A stretch of 64,000 bases of DNA from Canna indica (lineage: Eukaryota; Streptophyta; Magnoliopsida; Zingiberales; Cannaceae): NCBI GenBank assembly GCA_034359265.1, contig CP136897.1:33715501-33779500 (forward strand), written 5' to 3'. Both the position numbers and the translations under genes were made by a program. The notes under the pieces are model-generated. The model was given only the letters and a program-made list of their open reading frames with translations. It was not told the DNA's origin and searched no databases. Of the stretch, positions 44,463 through 56,515 are shown piece after piece. The stretch's first letter is position 1, and each line of letters starts with the position of its first letter.

Positions 44463-44829
44463 TTTTTTTTACTACCTATTTGATTGCACGACGAGATCAT
44501 TTTTTTTACCAATCTTTCTAACCAAACGTTAAGGACGGACGACGTCGTCGCCATAAATCTTGGCCGTCGATCGCCCGCGCGGGGCCCGCCGCAACCTCTA
44601 CTGCATGCTCGATCGACCAACCGACCCGAAAAATTAAAATTTGTAAATAAATAAGAAAAATAACATTTCAATTATTATTTTTCGTTTAAAACGGGCGTAA
44701 CTCCGTGCATTATTGTCCGACTTCAGCTTTTCACGAGGCGCTGAAAGGCACGCGAAGAGACGAAGAAAATGACCCCGAGTTGTCCCTCGGACGCTCACCC
44801 TAATTAGCCGACGATCAAAAGTGCATGAC

Positions 44830-44947
44830 GGGTGCGATCATACTAGCACTAACGCTCAGAATCCCATCAGAACTCCGAAGTTAAGCGTGCTTGCGCGAGA
44901 GTGGTACTAGGATGGGTGACCCCTTGGGAAGTCCTCTCGTTGCACCT
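44830..44947 (+). rRNA. 5S rRNA: 5S rRNA gene (class H3)
   Basis: 118 nt; C15T, A27T, C29A, G31A, G65C, A74G, C95T, G108T, T109C. Partner of 59240. Confidence 0.91.
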
Positions 44948-45315
44948 TTTTTTTTACTACCTATTTCATTGCACGACGAGATCATTTTTTTTACCAATCT
45001 TTCTAACCAAACGTTAAGGACGGACGCCATCGTCGCCATAAAATTTAGCTGTCGATCGCCCGCGCGGGGCCTGCCGCAACCTCTACGGCGGGCTCGATCG
45101 ACCAACCGACCCGAAAAATTAAGATTTGTAAATAAATAAGAAAAATAACATTTCAATTATTATTTTTCATTTAAAACGGGCGTAACTCCGTGCATTATTG
45201 TCCGATTTCAGCTTTTCACGTGGCGCTGAAAGGCGCGCAAAGAGACGAAGAAAATGACCCCTGAACTCTCCCTCGGAGGCTCACCCTTATTAGCCGACGA
45301 TCAGAAGTGCATATC

Positions 45316-45433
45316 GGGTGTGATCATACCAGCACTAACGCACCGGATCCCATCAGAACTCCGAAGTTAAGGGTGCTTGGGCGAGAGTAGTACTAGGATG
45401 GGTGACCCCTTGGGAAGTCCTCGCGTTGCACCT
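45316..45433 (+). rRNA. 5S rRNA: 5S rRNA gene (class H4)
   Basis: 118 nt; C6T, C57G, C95T, T109C. Partner of 60211. Confidence 0.94.
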
Positions 45434-45800
45434 TTTTTTTTACTACCTATTTGATTGCACGACGAGATCATTTTTTTTACCAATCTTTCTAACCAAACGT
45501 TATGGACGGACGACGTCGTCGCCATAAATCTTGGGTGTCGATCGCCTGCGCGGGGCCCGCCGCAACCTCTACTGCCGGCTCGATCGACCAACCGACCCGA
45601 AGAATTAAAATTTGTAAATAAATAAGAAAAATAACATTTCAATTATTATTTTTCGTTTAAAACGGGCGTAACTCCGTGCATTATTGTCCGATTTCAGCTT
45701 TTCACGTGGCGCTGAAAGGCGCGCGAACAGACGAAGAAAATGACCCTGAGCTGTCCCTCGGACGCTCACCCTTATTAGCCGACTATCAGAAGTGCATGAT

Positions 45801-45918
45801 GGGTGCGATCATAGCAGCACTAACGCACCGGATCCCATCAAAACTCCAAAGTTAAGCGTGCTTGGGCGAGAGTAGTACTAGGATTGGTGACCCCCTGGGA
45901 AGTCCTCGTGTTGCACCT
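45801..45918 (+). rRNA. 5S rRNA: 5S rRNA gene
   Basis: 118 nt; C14G, G41A, G48A, G85T. The partner unit 60696 has a different gene body within a matching spacer. Confidence 0.93.
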
Positions 45919-46286
45919 TTTTTTTTACTACCTATTTGATTGCACGACGAGATCATTTTTTTTACCAATCTTTCTAACCAAACGTTAAGGACGGACGACG
46001 TCGTCGCCATAAAATTTATCTGTCGATCGCCCGCGCGGGGCCCTACGCAACCTCTACAGCCGGCTCGATCGAACAACCGACCCGAAAAATTAAAATTTGT
46101 AAACAAATAATAAAAATAACATTTTAATTATTATTGCTCGTTTAAAACGGGCGTAACTCCGTGCATTATTGTCCGATTTTAGCTTTTCACGTGGCGCTGA
46201 AAGGCACGGGAAGAGACGAAGAAAATGACCCCCGAACTCTCCCTCGGACGCTCACCCTTATTAGCCGACGTTCAGAAGTGCATATC

Positions 46287-46404
46287 GAGTGCGATCATAC
46301 CAGCACTAACGCACCGGATCCCATCAGAACTCCAAAGTTAAGCGTGCATGGGCGAGAGTAGTACTAGGATATGTGACCCCTTGGGAAGTCCTCGTGTTGC
46401 ACCT
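46287..46404 (+). rRNA. 5S rRNA: 5S rRNA gene (class H2)
   Basis: 118 nt; G2A, G48A, T62A, G85A, G86T, C95T. Partner of 61182. Confidence 0.92.
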
Positions 46405-46771
46405 TTTTTTTTACTACCTATTTAATTGCACGACGAGATCATTTTTTTTACCAATCTTTCTAACCAAACGTTAAGGACGGACGACATCGTCGCCATAAAA
46501 TTTGGCTATCGATCGCCCGCGCGGGGCCCGCCGCAACCTCTACGGCCGGCTAGATCGACCAATCGACCCAAAAAATTAAAATTTGTAAACAAATAAGATA
46601 AATAACATTTCAATTATTATTTTTCGTTTAAAATGGGCGTAACTCCGTGCATTATTGTCCGATTTTAGCTTTTCACGTGGCGCTGAAAGGCGCGCGTAGA
46701 GACGAAGAAAATGACCTTGAGTTGTCCCTCGGACGCTCACCCTTATTAGCCGACGATCAGAAGTGCATATC

Positions 46772-46889
46772 GGGTGCGATCATACCAGCACTAACGCACC
46801 TGATCCCATCAGTACTCAGAAGTTAAGCGTGCTTGGGCGAGAGTAGTACTAGGATGGGTGACCCCCTGGGAAGTCCTCGTGTTGCACCT
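46772..46889 (+). rRNA. 5S rRNA: 5S rRNA gene
   Basis: 118 nt; G30T, A42T, C47A. Box A and box C are unchanged. Partner of 61667 and 62152. Confidence 0.95.
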
Positions 46890-47256
46890 TTTTTTTTACT
46901 ACCTATTTGATTGCACGACGAGATCATTTTTTTTACCAATCTTTCTAACCAAACGTTAAGGACGGACGACGTCGTCGCCATAAAATTTGGCTGTCGATCG
47001 CCCGCGCGGGGCCCGCCGCAACCTCTAAGGCCGGCTCGATCGACCAACTGACCCGAAAAATTAAAATTTGTAAACAAATAAGATAAATAACATTTCAATT
47101 ATTATTTTTCGTTTAAAACGGGCGTAACTCCGTGCATTATTGTCCGATTTTAGCTTTTCACGTGGCAATGAAAGGCGCGCGAAGAGACGAAGAAAATGAC
47201 CTTGAGTTGTCCCTCGGACGCTCACCCTTATTAGCCGACGATGAGAAGTGCATATC

Positions 47257-47374
47257 GGGTGCGATCATACCAGCACTAACGCACCGGATCCCATCAGTAA
47301 TCCGAAGTTAAGCGTGCTTGGGCGAGAGTAGTACTAGGATGGGTGAACCCCTGGGAAGTCCTCGTGTTGCACCT
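47257..47374 (+). rRNA. 5S rRNA: 5S rRNA gene
   Basis: 118 nt; A42T, C44A, C91A. Partner of 62637. Confidence 0.94.
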
Positions 47375-47742
47375 TTTTTTTTACTACCTATTTGATTGCA
47401 CGACGAGATCATTTTTTTTACCAATCTTTCTAACCAAACGTTAAGGACGGACGACGTCGTCGCCATAAAATTTGGCTGTCGATCGCCCGCGCGGGGCCCG
47501 CCGCAACCTCTACGGCCGGCTTGATCGACCGACCGACCCGAAAAATTAAAATTTGTAAATAAATAAGAAAAATAACATTTCAATTATTATTTTTCATTTA
47601 AAACGGGCATAACCCCGTGCATTATTGTCCGATTTTAGCTTTTCACGTGGCGCAGAAAGGCGCGTGAAGAGACGAAGAAGATGACCCCCGAACTCTCCCT
47701 CGGACGCTCACCCTTATTAGACGACGATCAGAAGTGCATATT

Positions 47743-47860
47743 GAGTGCGATCATAGCAGCACTAATGCACCGGATCCCATCAGAACTTCGAAGTTAAGCG
47801 TTCTTGGGCGAGAGTAGTACTAGGATGGGTGACCCTCCCGGAAGTCCTCGTGTTGAACTT
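47743..47860 (+). rRNA. 5S rRNA: 5S rRNA gene, strongly altered
   Basis: 118 nt; G2A, C14G, C24T, C46T, G60T, C94T, T96C, G97C, C114A, C117T. G2A and C117T restore a helix I pair. The following spacer lacks 11 nt of the GC block and about 27 nt of the A/T block, so the unit is 447 bp. Same set at 63122. Confidence 0.9.
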
Positions 47861-48189
47861 GTTTTTTTACTACCTATTTGATTGCACGACGAGATCATTT
47901 TTTTACCAATCTTTCTAACCAAACATTAAGGACGGACGACGTCGTCGCCATAAAATTTGGCTGTCGATCGCCCGCCGCAACCTCTACGTCCGGCTCGATC
48001 GACCAACCGACCCGAAAAATAACATTTCAATTATTATTTTTCGTTTAAACCGTGCGTAACTCCGTGAATTATTGTTCAATTTCAGCTTTTCACGTGGCGC
48101 TGAAAGTCGCGCGAAGAGACTAAGAAAATGACCCCCGAACTCTCCCTCGGATGCTCACCCTTATTAGCGGACGATCAGAAGTGCATATC

Positions 48190-48307
48190 GGGTGCGATCA
48201 TACCAGCACTAACGCACTGGATCCCATCAGAACTCCGAAGTTAAGCGTGCTTGGGCGAGAGTAGTACTAGGATGGGTGACCCCCTGGGATGTCCTCGCGT
48301 TGCACCT
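48190..48307 (+). rRNA. 5S rRNA: 5S rRNA gene
   Basis: 118 nt; C29T, A101T, T109C. Same set at 63569. Confidence 0.95.
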
Positions 48308-48674
48308 TTTTTTTTACTACCTATTTGATTGCACGACGAGATCATTTTTTTTACCAATCTTTCTAACCAAACGTTAAGGACGGACGACGTCGTCGCCATA
48401 AATCTTGGCTGTCGATGGCCCGTGCGGGGCCCGCCGCAACCTCTACGGCTGGCTTGATCGACCAACCGACCCGAAAAATTAAAAATTTTAATTAAATAAG
48501 AAAAATAACATTTCAATTATTATTTTTCGTTTAAAACGGGCGTAACTCCGTGCATTATTGTCCGATTTTAGCTTTTCACGTGGCACTGAAAGGCGCGAGA
48601 AGAGACGAAGAAAATGACCCCGAGCTGTCCCTCGGACGCTGACCCTTATTAGCCGACGATCAGAATTGCATGAT

Positions 48675-48792
48675 GGGTGCGATCATACCAGCACTAACGC
48701 ACCGGATCCCATCAAAACTTCGAACTTAAGCGTGCTTGATCGAGAGTAGTACTAGGATGGGTGACCCCTTGGGAAGTCCTCGTGTTGCACCT
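48675..48792 (+). rRNA. 5S rRNA: 5S rRNA gene (class H6)
   Basis: 118 nt; G41A, C46T, G51C, G65A, G66T, C95T. The box A region reads AACTTAAGCGTGCTTGATCG. Confidence 0.92.
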
Positions 48793-49158
48793 TTTTTTTT
48801 ACTACCTATTTGATTGCACGACGAGATCATTTTTTTACCAATCTTTCTAAGCAAACGTTGAGGACGGACGGCGTCGTCGCCATAAAATTTGGCTGTCGTT
48901 CGCCCGCGCGGGGCCCGCCGCAACCTCTACGGCCGGCTCGATCGACCTACCGACCCGAAAAATTAAAATTTGTAAATAAATAAGAAAAATAACATTTCAA
49001 TTATTATTTTTCGTTTAAAACGGGTGTAACTCCGTGCATTATTGTTCGATTTTAGCTTTACACGTGGCGCTGAAAGGCGCGCGAAGAGACGAAGAAAATG
49101 ACCCCGAGTTGTCCCTCGGACGCTGACCCTTATTAGCCAATGATCAGAATTGCATGAC

Positions 49159-49276
49159 GGGTGCGATCATACCAGCACTAACGCACCGGATCCCATCAAA
49201 ACTTCGAACTTAAGCGTGCTTGATCGAGAGTAGTACTAGGATGGGTGACCCCCTGGGAAGTCCTTGTGTTGCACCG
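49159..49276 (+). rRNA. 5S rRNA: 5S rRNA gene (class H6)
   Basis: 118 nt; G41A, C46T, G51C, G65A, G66T, C107T, T118G. The T-run starts after CACCGA. Confidence 0.92.
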
Positions 49277-49646
49277 ATTTTTTTACTACCTATTTGATTG
49301 CACGACGAGATCATTTTTTTTACTACCAATCTTTCTAACCAATCGTTAAGGACGGACGACGTCGTCGCCATAAAATTTGGCTGTCCGTCGCCCGCGCGGG
49401 GCCAATCGCAACCTCTACGGCCGGCTCGATCGACCAACCGACCCGAAAAATTAAAATTTGTAAATAAATAAGAAAAATGACATTTCAATTATTATTTTTC
49501 GTTTAAAACGGGCGTAACTACGTGCATTATTGTCCGATTCCAGCTTTTCACGTGGCGCTGAAACGCGCGCGAAGAGACGAAGAAAATGACCCCGAGTTGT
49601 CCCTCGGACGCTCACCCTTATTAGCCGACGATCAGAAGTGCATGAC

Positions 49647-49764
49647 GGGTGCGATCATACTAGCACTAACGCACCGGATCCCATTAGAACTCCGAAGTTA
49701 AGCGTGCTTGCGCGAGAGTGGTACTAGGATGGGTGACCCCTTCGGAAGTCCTCGTGTTGCACCT
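49647..49764 (+). rRNA. 5S rRNA: 5S rRNA gene (class H3)
   Basis: 118 nt; C15T, C39T, G65C, A74G, C95T, G97C. Confidence 0.93.
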
Positions 49765-50131
49765 TTTTTTTTACTACCTATTTGATTGCTCGATGAGATC
49801 ATTTTTTTTACCAATCTTTCTAACCAAACGTTAAGGACGGACGACGTCGTCGCCATAAAATTTGGCTGTCGATCGCCCGCGCGGGGCCCGCCGCAACCTG
49901 TACAGCCGGCTCGATCGACCAACCGACCCAAAAAATTTAAATTTGTAAATAAATAAGAAAAATGACATTTCAATTATTATTTTTCGTTTAAAACGGGCGT
50001 TACTCCGTGCATTATTGTCCGATTCCAGCTTTTCACGTGGCGCTGAAACGCGCGCGAAGAGACGAAGAAAATGACCCCGAGTTGTCCCTCGAATGCTCAC
50101 CCTTATTAGCCGACGATCAGAAGTGCATGAC

Positions 50132-50249
50132 GGGTGCGATCATACTAGCACTAACGCACCGGATCCCATCAGAACTCCGAAGTTAAGCGTGCTTGCGCGA
50201 GAGTGGTACTAGGATGGGTGACCCCTTCGGAAGTCCTCGTGTTGCACCT
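50132..50249 (+). rRNA. 5S rRNA: 5S rRNA gene (class H3)
   Basis: 118 nt; C15T, G65C, A74G, C95T, G97C. First gene of the 1,458-bp module. Confidence 0.93.
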
Positions 50250-50616
50250 TTTTTTTTACTACCTATTTGATTGCACGACGAGATCTTTTTTTTTACCATT
50301 CTTTCTAACCAAACGTTAAGGACGGACGACGTCGTCGCCATAAAATTTGGCTGTCGATCGCCCGCGCGGGGCCCGCCGCAACCTCTACGGCCGGCTCGAT
50401 CGACCAACCGACCCGAAAAATTAAAATTTGTAAATAAATAAGAAAAATAATATTTCAATATTATTTTTCATTTAAAACGGGTGTAACTCCGTGCATTATT
50501 GTCCGATTTCAGCTTTTCACGTGGCGCTGAAAGGCGCGCAAAGAGACAAAGAAAATGACCCCCGAACTCTCCCTCAGATGCTCACCCATATTAGGCGACG
50601 ATCGGAAGTGCATATT

Positions 50617-50734
50617 GGGTGTGATCATACCAGCACTAACGCATCTGATCCCATCAGAACTTCGAAGTTAAGCGTGCTTGGGCGAGAGTAGTACTAGGAT
50701 GGGTGACCCCCTGGGAAGTCCTCGTGTTGCACCT
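50617..50734 (+). rRNA. 5S rRNA: 5S rRNA gene (class H4)
   Basis: 118 nt; C6T, C28T, G30T, C46T; boxes A and C match the majority. Second gene of the module. Confidence 0.94.
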
Positions 50735-51101
50735 TTTTTTTTACTACCTATTTGATTGCACGACGAGATCATTTTTTTTACCACTCTTTCTAACCTAACG
50801 TTAAGGACGGATGATGTCATCGACATAAAATTTGGCTGTCGATCGCCCGCGCGGGGCCCGCCGCAACCTCTACGGCCGGCTCGATCGACCAACCGACCCG
50901 AAAAATTATAATTTGTAAATAAATAAGAAAAATAACATTTCAATTATTATTTTTCGTTTAAAACGGGCGTAACACCGTGCATTATTGTCCGATTTCAGCT
51001 TTTCACGTGGCGCTGAAAGGCGCGCGAAGAGACGAAGAAAATGACCCCGAGCTTTCCCTCGGACGCTGACCCTTATTAGCCGACGATCAGAATTGCAAGA
51101 C

Positions 51102-51219
51102 GGGTGCGATCATACCAGCACTAACGCACCGGATCCCATCAAAACTTCGAACTTAAGCGTGCTTGATCGAGAGTAGTACTAGGATGGGTGACCCCCTGGG
51201 AAGTCCTTGTGTTGCACCG
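51102..51219 (+). rRNA. 5S rRNA: 5S rRNA gene (class H6)
   Basis: 118 nt; G41A, C46T, G51C, G65A, G66T, C107T, T118G. Third gene of the module. Confidence 0.92.
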
Positions 51220-51589
51220 ATTTTTTTACTACCTATTTGATTGCACGACGAGATCATTTTTTTTACTACCAATCTTTCTAACCAATCGTTAAGGACGGAC
51301 GACGTCGTCGCCATAAAATTTGGCTGTCCGTCGCCCGCGCGGGGCCTACCGCAACCTCTACGGCCGGCTCGATCGACCAACCGACCCGAAAAATTAAAAT
51401 TTGTAAATAAATAAGAAAAATGACATTTCAATTATTATTTTTCGTTTAAAACGGGCGTTACTCCGTGCATTATTGTCCGATTCCAGCTTTTCACGTGGCG
51501 CTGAAACGCGCGCGAAGAGACGAAGAAAATGACCCCGAGTTGTCCCTCGAATGCTCACCCTTATTAGCCGACGATCAGAAGTGCATGAC

Positions 51590-51707
51590 GGGTGCGATCA
51601 TACTAGCACTAACGCACCGGATCCCATCAGAACTCCGAAGTTAAGCGTGCTTGCGCGAGAGTGGTACTAGGATGGGTGACCCCTTCGGAAGTCCTCGTGT
51701 TGCACCT
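51590..51707 (+). rRNA. 5S rRNA: 5S rRNA gene (class H3)
   Basis: 118 nt, same changes as 50132; second module copy. Confidence 0.93.
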
Positions 51708-52074
51708 TTTTTTTTACTACCTATTTGATTGCACGACGAGATCTTTTTTTTTACCATTCTTTCTAACCAAACGTTAAGGACGGACGACGTCGTCGCCATA
51801 AAATTTGGCTGTCGATCGCCCGCGCGGGGCCCGCCGCAACCTCTACGGCCGGCTCGATCGACCAACCGACCCGAAAAATTAAAATTTGTAAATAAATAAG
51901 AAAAATAATATTTCAATATTATTTTTCATTTAAAACGGGTGTAACTCCGTGCATTATTGTCCGATTTCAGCTTTTCACGTGGCGCTGAAAGGCGCGCAAA
52001 GAGACAAAGAAAATGACCCCCGAACTCTCCCTCAGATGCTCACCCATATTAGGCGACGATCGGAAGTGCATATT

Positions 52075-52192
52075 GGGTGTGATCATACCAGCACTAACGC
52101 ATCTGATCCCATCAGAACTTCGAAGTTAAGCGTGCTTGGGCGAGAGTAGTACTAGGATGGGTGACCCCCTGGGAAGTCCTCGTGTTGCACCT
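52075..52192 (+). rRNA. 5S rRNA: 5S rRNA gene (class H4)
   Basis: 118 nt, same changes as 50617; second module copy. Confidence 0.94.
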
Positions 52193-52559
52193 TTTTTTTT
52201 ACTACCTATTTGATTGCACGACGAGATCATTTTTTTTACCACTCTTTCTAACCTAACGTTAAGGACGGATGATGTCATCGACATAAAATTTGGCTGTCGA
52301 TCGCCCGCGCGGGGCCCGCCGCAACCTCTACGGCCGGCTCGATCGACCAACCGACCCGAAAAATTATAATTTGTAAATAAATAAGAAAAATAACATTTCA
52401 ATTATTATTTTTCGTTTAAAACGGGCGTAACACCGTGCATTATTGTCCGATTTCAGCTTTTCACGTGGCGCTGAAAGGCGCGCGAAGAGACGAAGAAAAT
52501 GACCCCGAGCTTTCCCTCGGACGCTGACCCTTATTAGCCGACGATCAGAATTGCAAGAC

Positions 52560-52677
52560 GGGTGCGATCATACCAGCACTAACGCACCGGATCCCATCAA
52601 AACTTCGAACTTAAGCGTGCTTGATCGAGAGTAGTACTAGGATGGGTGACCCCCTGGGAAGTCCTTGTGTTGCACCG
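52560..52677 (+). rRNA. 5S rRNA: 5S rRNA gene (class H6)
   Basis: 118 nt, same changes as 51102. The copy differs in the spacer just after (CACCCGCG for CGCCCGCG). Confidence 0.92.
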
Positions 52678-53047
52678 ATTTTTTTACTACCTATTTGATT
52701 GCACGACGAGATCATTTTTTTTACTACCAATCTTTCTAACCAATCGTTAAGGACGGACGACGTCGTCGCCATAAAATTTGGCTGTCCGTCACCCGCGCGG
52801 GGCCTACCGCAACCTCTACGGCCGGCTCGATCGACCAACCGACCCGAAAAATTAAAATTTGTAAATAAATAAGAAAAATGACATTTCAATTATTATTTTT
52901 CGTTTAAAACGGGCGTAATTCCGTGCATTATTGTCCGATTCCAGCTTTTCACGTGGCGCTGAAACGCGCGCGAAGAGACGAAGAAAATGACCCCGAGTTG
53001 TCCCTCGGACGCTCACCCTTATTAGCCGACGATCAGAAGTGCATGAC

Positions 53048-53165
53048 GGGTGCGATCATACTAGCACTAACGCACCGGATCCCATTAGAACTCCGAAGTT
53101 AAGCGTGCTTGCGCGAGAGTGGTACTAGGATGGGTGACCCCTTCGGAGGTCCTCGTGTTGCACCT
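53048..53165 (+). rRNA. 5S rRNA: 5S rRNA gene (class H3)
   Basis: 118 nt; C15T, C39T, G65C, A74G, C95T, G97C, A101G. Closest to 49647. Confidence 0.92.
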
Positions 53166-53532
53166 TTTTTTTTACTACCTATTTGATTGCACAACGAGAT
53201 CATTTTTTTACCAATCTTTCTAACCAAACGTTAAGGACGGACGACGTCGTCGCCATAAATCTTGGCTGTCGATCGTCCGCGCGGGGCCCGCCACAACCTC
53301 TACGGCAGCCTCGATCGAGCAACCGACCCGAAAAATTAAAATTTGTAAATAAATAAGAAAAATAACATTGCAATTATTATTTTTTGTTTAAAATATGCGT
53401 AACTCCGTGCATTATTGTTCGATTTCAGCTTTTCACGTGACGCTGAAAGGCGCGTGAAGAGATGAAGAAAATGACCCCCGAACTCTCCCTCGGACGCTCA
53501 CCCTTATTAGCCGACGATCAGAAGTGCATGAC

Positions 53533-53650
53533 AGGTGCGATCATATCAGCACTAACGCACCGGATTCCATCAGAACTTCGAAGTTAAGCGTGCTTGTGCG
53601 AGAATAGTACTAGGATGGGTAACCCCCTGGGAAGTCCTCGCGTTGCACCT
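53533..53650 (+). rRNA. 5S rRNA: 5S rRNA gene, module gene a (diverged copy)
   Basis: 118 nt; G1A, C14T, C34T, C46T, G65T, G72A, G89A, T109C. Confidence 0.91.
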
Positions 53651-54018
53651 TTTTTTTTACTACATATTTATTTGCACGACGAGATCGTTTTTTTTACCAA
53701 TCTTTCTAACCAAACGTTAAGGACGGACGACGTCGTCAACATAAAATTTGGCTGTCGATCGCCCGCGCGGGGCCCGCCGCAAACTCTATGGCCAGCTCCA
53801 TCGACCAACCGACCCAAAAAATTAAAATTTGTAAATAAATAAGAAAAATAACATTTCAATTATTATTTTTCGTTTAAAACGGGCGTAACTCCGTGCATTA
53901 TTGTCCGATTTCAGCTGTTCACGTGGCGCTGAAAGGCGAGCGAAGAGATGAAGAAAATGACCCCGAAACTCTCCCTCGGACTGTCACCCTTATTAGCCGA
54001 CGATCAGAAGTGGATAAC

Positions 54019-54136
54019 GGTTGCGATCATACCAGCACTAACGCATCGGATCCCATCAGAACTCCGAAGTTAAGCGTGCTTTGGCGATAGTAGTACTAGG
54101 ATGGGTGACCCCTTGGGAAGTCCTCATGTTGCACTT
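54019..54136 (+). rRNA. 5S rRNA: 5S rRNA gene, module gene b (diverged copy)
   Basis: 118 nt; G3T, C28T, G64T, G70T, C95T, G108A, C117T. Carries only the first of the three changes that make the 16-bp palindrome in its relatives. Confidence 0.91.
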
Positions 54137-54503
54137 TTTCTTTTACTACCTATTTGATTGCACGACGACATCATTTTTTTTACCAATCTTTCTAACCAAA
54201 CGTTAAGGACGGACGACGTCGTCGCCATAAATCTTGGCTGTCGATCGCCCGCGCGGGGCCCGCCGCAACCTCTACGGCCGGCTCGATCTACCAACCGACC
54301 CGAAAAATTAAAATTTGTAAATAAATAAGAAAAATAACATTTCAATTATAGTTTTTCGTTTAAAACGGGCGTAACTCCGTGCATTATTGTCCGATTTCAG
54401 CTTTTCACGTGGCGCTGAAAGGCGCGCGAAGAGACGAAGAAAATGACCCCGAGCTGTCCCTCGGACGCTCACCCTTATTAGCCGACGATCAGAAGTGCAT
54501 GAC

Positions 54504-54621
54504 GGGTGCGATCATACCAGCACTAACGCACCGGATCCGATCAGAACTCCGAAGTTAAGTGTGCTTGGGCGAGAGTAGTATTAGGATGGGTGACCCCCTC
54601 GGAAGTCCTCGTGTTGCACCT
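54504..54621 (+). rRNA. 5S rRNA: 5S rRNA gene, module gene c (diverged copy)
   Basis: 118 nt; C36G, C57T, C78T, G97C. The following spacer has the 11-nt GC deletion. Confidence 0.93.
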
Positions 54622-54976
54622 TTTTTTTTTAACCTATTTGATTGCATGACGAGATCATTTTTTTTACCAATCTTTCTAACCAAACGTTAAGGACGGACAA
54701 CGTCGTCGCCATAAAATTTGGCTGTCGATCGCCCGCCGCAACCTCTACGGCCGGCTCGATCGACCAATCGACCCGAAAAATTAAAATTTGTAAATAAATA
54801 AGAAAAATAGCATTTCAATTATTATTTTTCATTTAAAACGGGCGTAACTCCGTGCATTATTGTCCGATTTCAGCTTTTCACGTGGCGCTAAAAGGCGCAA
54901 GAAGAGACGAAGAAAATGACCCCGAGCTATCCCTCAAACGCTCACCCTTATTAGCCGAAGATCAGAAGTGCATGAC

Positions 54977-55094
54977 GGGTGCGATCATATCAGCACTAAC
55001 GCACCGGATCCCATCAGAACTTCGAAATTAAGCGTGCTTGTGCGAGAGTAGTACTAGGATGGGTGACCCCCTGGGAAGTCCTCGCATTGCTCCT
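54977..55094 (+). rRNA. 5S rRNA: 5S rRNA gene, module gene a
   Basis: 118 nt; C14T, C46T, G51A, G65T, T109C, G110A, A115T. Confidence 0.91.
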
Positions 55095-55462
55095 TTTTTT
55101 TTACTACCTATTTGATTGCACGACGAGATCATTTTTTTTACCAATCTTTCTAACCAAACGTTAAGGACAGACGACGTCGCCGCCATAAAATTTGGCTGTC
55201 GATCGCCCGCGCGGGGCCCGCCGCAAACTCTACGGCCGGCTCCATCGACCAACCGACCCGAAAAATTAAAATTTGTAAATAAATAAGAAAAATAACATTT
55301 CAATTATTATTATTCGTTTAAAACGGGCGTAACTCCGTGCATTATTGTTCGATTTCAGCTGTTCACGTGGCGCTGAAAGGCGCGCGAAGAGATGAAGAAA
55401 ATGACCCCCGAACTCTCCCTCGGACGCTCACCCTTATTAGCCGACGATCAGAAGTGCATAAC

Positions 55463-55580
55463 GGTTGCGATCATACCAGCACTAACGCATCGAATCCCAT
55501 CAGAACTAAGAAGTTAAGCGTGCTTGGGCGATACTAGTACTAGTATGGGTGACCCCTTGGGAAGTCCTCATGTTGCACTT
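55463..55580 (+). rRNA. 5S rRNA: 5S rRNA gene, module gene b with internal palindrome
   Basis: 118 nt; G3T, C28T, G31A, C46A, C47A, G70T, G72C, G82T, C95T, G108A, C117T. Positions 69-84 (55531-55546) are a perfect palindrome spanning the intermediate element and the start of box C. TFIIIA binding is probably impaired. Confidence 0.9.
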
Positions 55581-55924
55581 TTTCTTTTACTACCTATTTG
55601 ATTGCACGACGAGATCATTTTTTTTACCAATCTTTCTAACCAAACGTTAGGGACGGACGATGTTGTCGCCATAAATCTTGGCTGTCGATCGCCCGCGCGG
55701 GGCCCGATCGACCAACCGACCCTAAAAATTAAAATTTGTAAATAAATAAGGAAAATAACATTTCAATTATTATTTTTCGTTTAAAACGGGCGTAACTCCG
55801 TGCATTATTGTCCGATTTCAGCTTTTCACGTGGCGCTGAAAGGCGCGCGAAGAGACGAAGAAAATGACCCCGAGCTATCCCACGGACGCTCACCCTTATT
55901 AGCCGACGATCAGAAGTGCATGAC

Positions 55925-56042
55925 GGGTGCGATCATGCCAGCACTAACGCAACGGATCCGATCAGAACTCCGAAGTTAAGCGTGCTTTGGCGAGAGTAGT
56001 ACTAGGATGGGTGACCTCCTGGGAAGTCCTCATGTTGCACCT
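55925..56042 (+). rRNA. 5S rRNA: 5S rRNA gene, module gene c
   Basis: 118 nt; A13G, C28A, C36G, G64T, C93T, G108A. C93T gives GACCTCCTGGG, the box C form common in other plants. Confidence 0.92.
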
Positions 56043-56397
56043 TTTTTTTTTAACCTATTTGAGCGCATGACGAGCTCATTTTTTTTACCAATCTTTCAAA
56101 CCAAACGTTAAGGACGGACGACGTCGTCGCCATAAAATTTGGTTGTCGATCGCCCGCCGCAACCTCTACGGCCGGCTAGATCGACCAATCGACCCGAAAA
56201 ATTAAAATTTGTAAATAAATAAGAAAAATAGCATTTCAATTATTATTTTTCATTTAAAACGGGCGTAACTCCGTGCATTATTGTCCGATTTCAGCTTTTC
56301 ACGTGGCGCTAAAAGGCGCAAGAAGAGACGAAGAAAATGACCCCGAGCTATCCCTCGAACGCTCACCCTTATTAGCCGACGATCAGAAGTGCATGAC

Positions 56398-56515
56398 GGG
56401 TGCGATCATATCAGCACTAACGCACCGGATCCCATCAGAACTTCGAAATTAAGCGTGCTTGTGCGAGAGTAGTACTAGTATGGGTGACCCCCTGGGAAGT
56501 CCTCGCGTTGCACCT
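56398..56515 (+). rRNA. 5S rRNA: 5S rRNA gene, module gene a
   Basis: 118 nt; C14T, C46T, G51A, G65T, G82T, T109C. G82T is shared with gene b, suggesting conversion inside the module. Confidence 0.91.

Larger units (their letters stand above)
44345..48674 (+). repeat. Segmental duplication, copy A (partner 59240-63958)
   Basis: Genes 44345, 45316, 45801, 46287, 46772, 47257, 47743 and 48190 have ordered partners about 15 kb downstream. The offset is 14,895 bp up to 46772, then about 15,380 bp because copy B holds one extra unit. Gene 44830 matches 59240, so the order is swapped at the left end. Confidence 0.85.
49985..52900 (+). repeat. Three-gene (1,458-bp) tandem duplication
   Basis: Genes 50132, 50617 and 51102 recur at 51590, 52075 and 52560, exactly 1,458 bp on, with the same substitutions. 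By eye there are almost no differences within the two copies. Edges are approximate. Confidence 0.9.
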
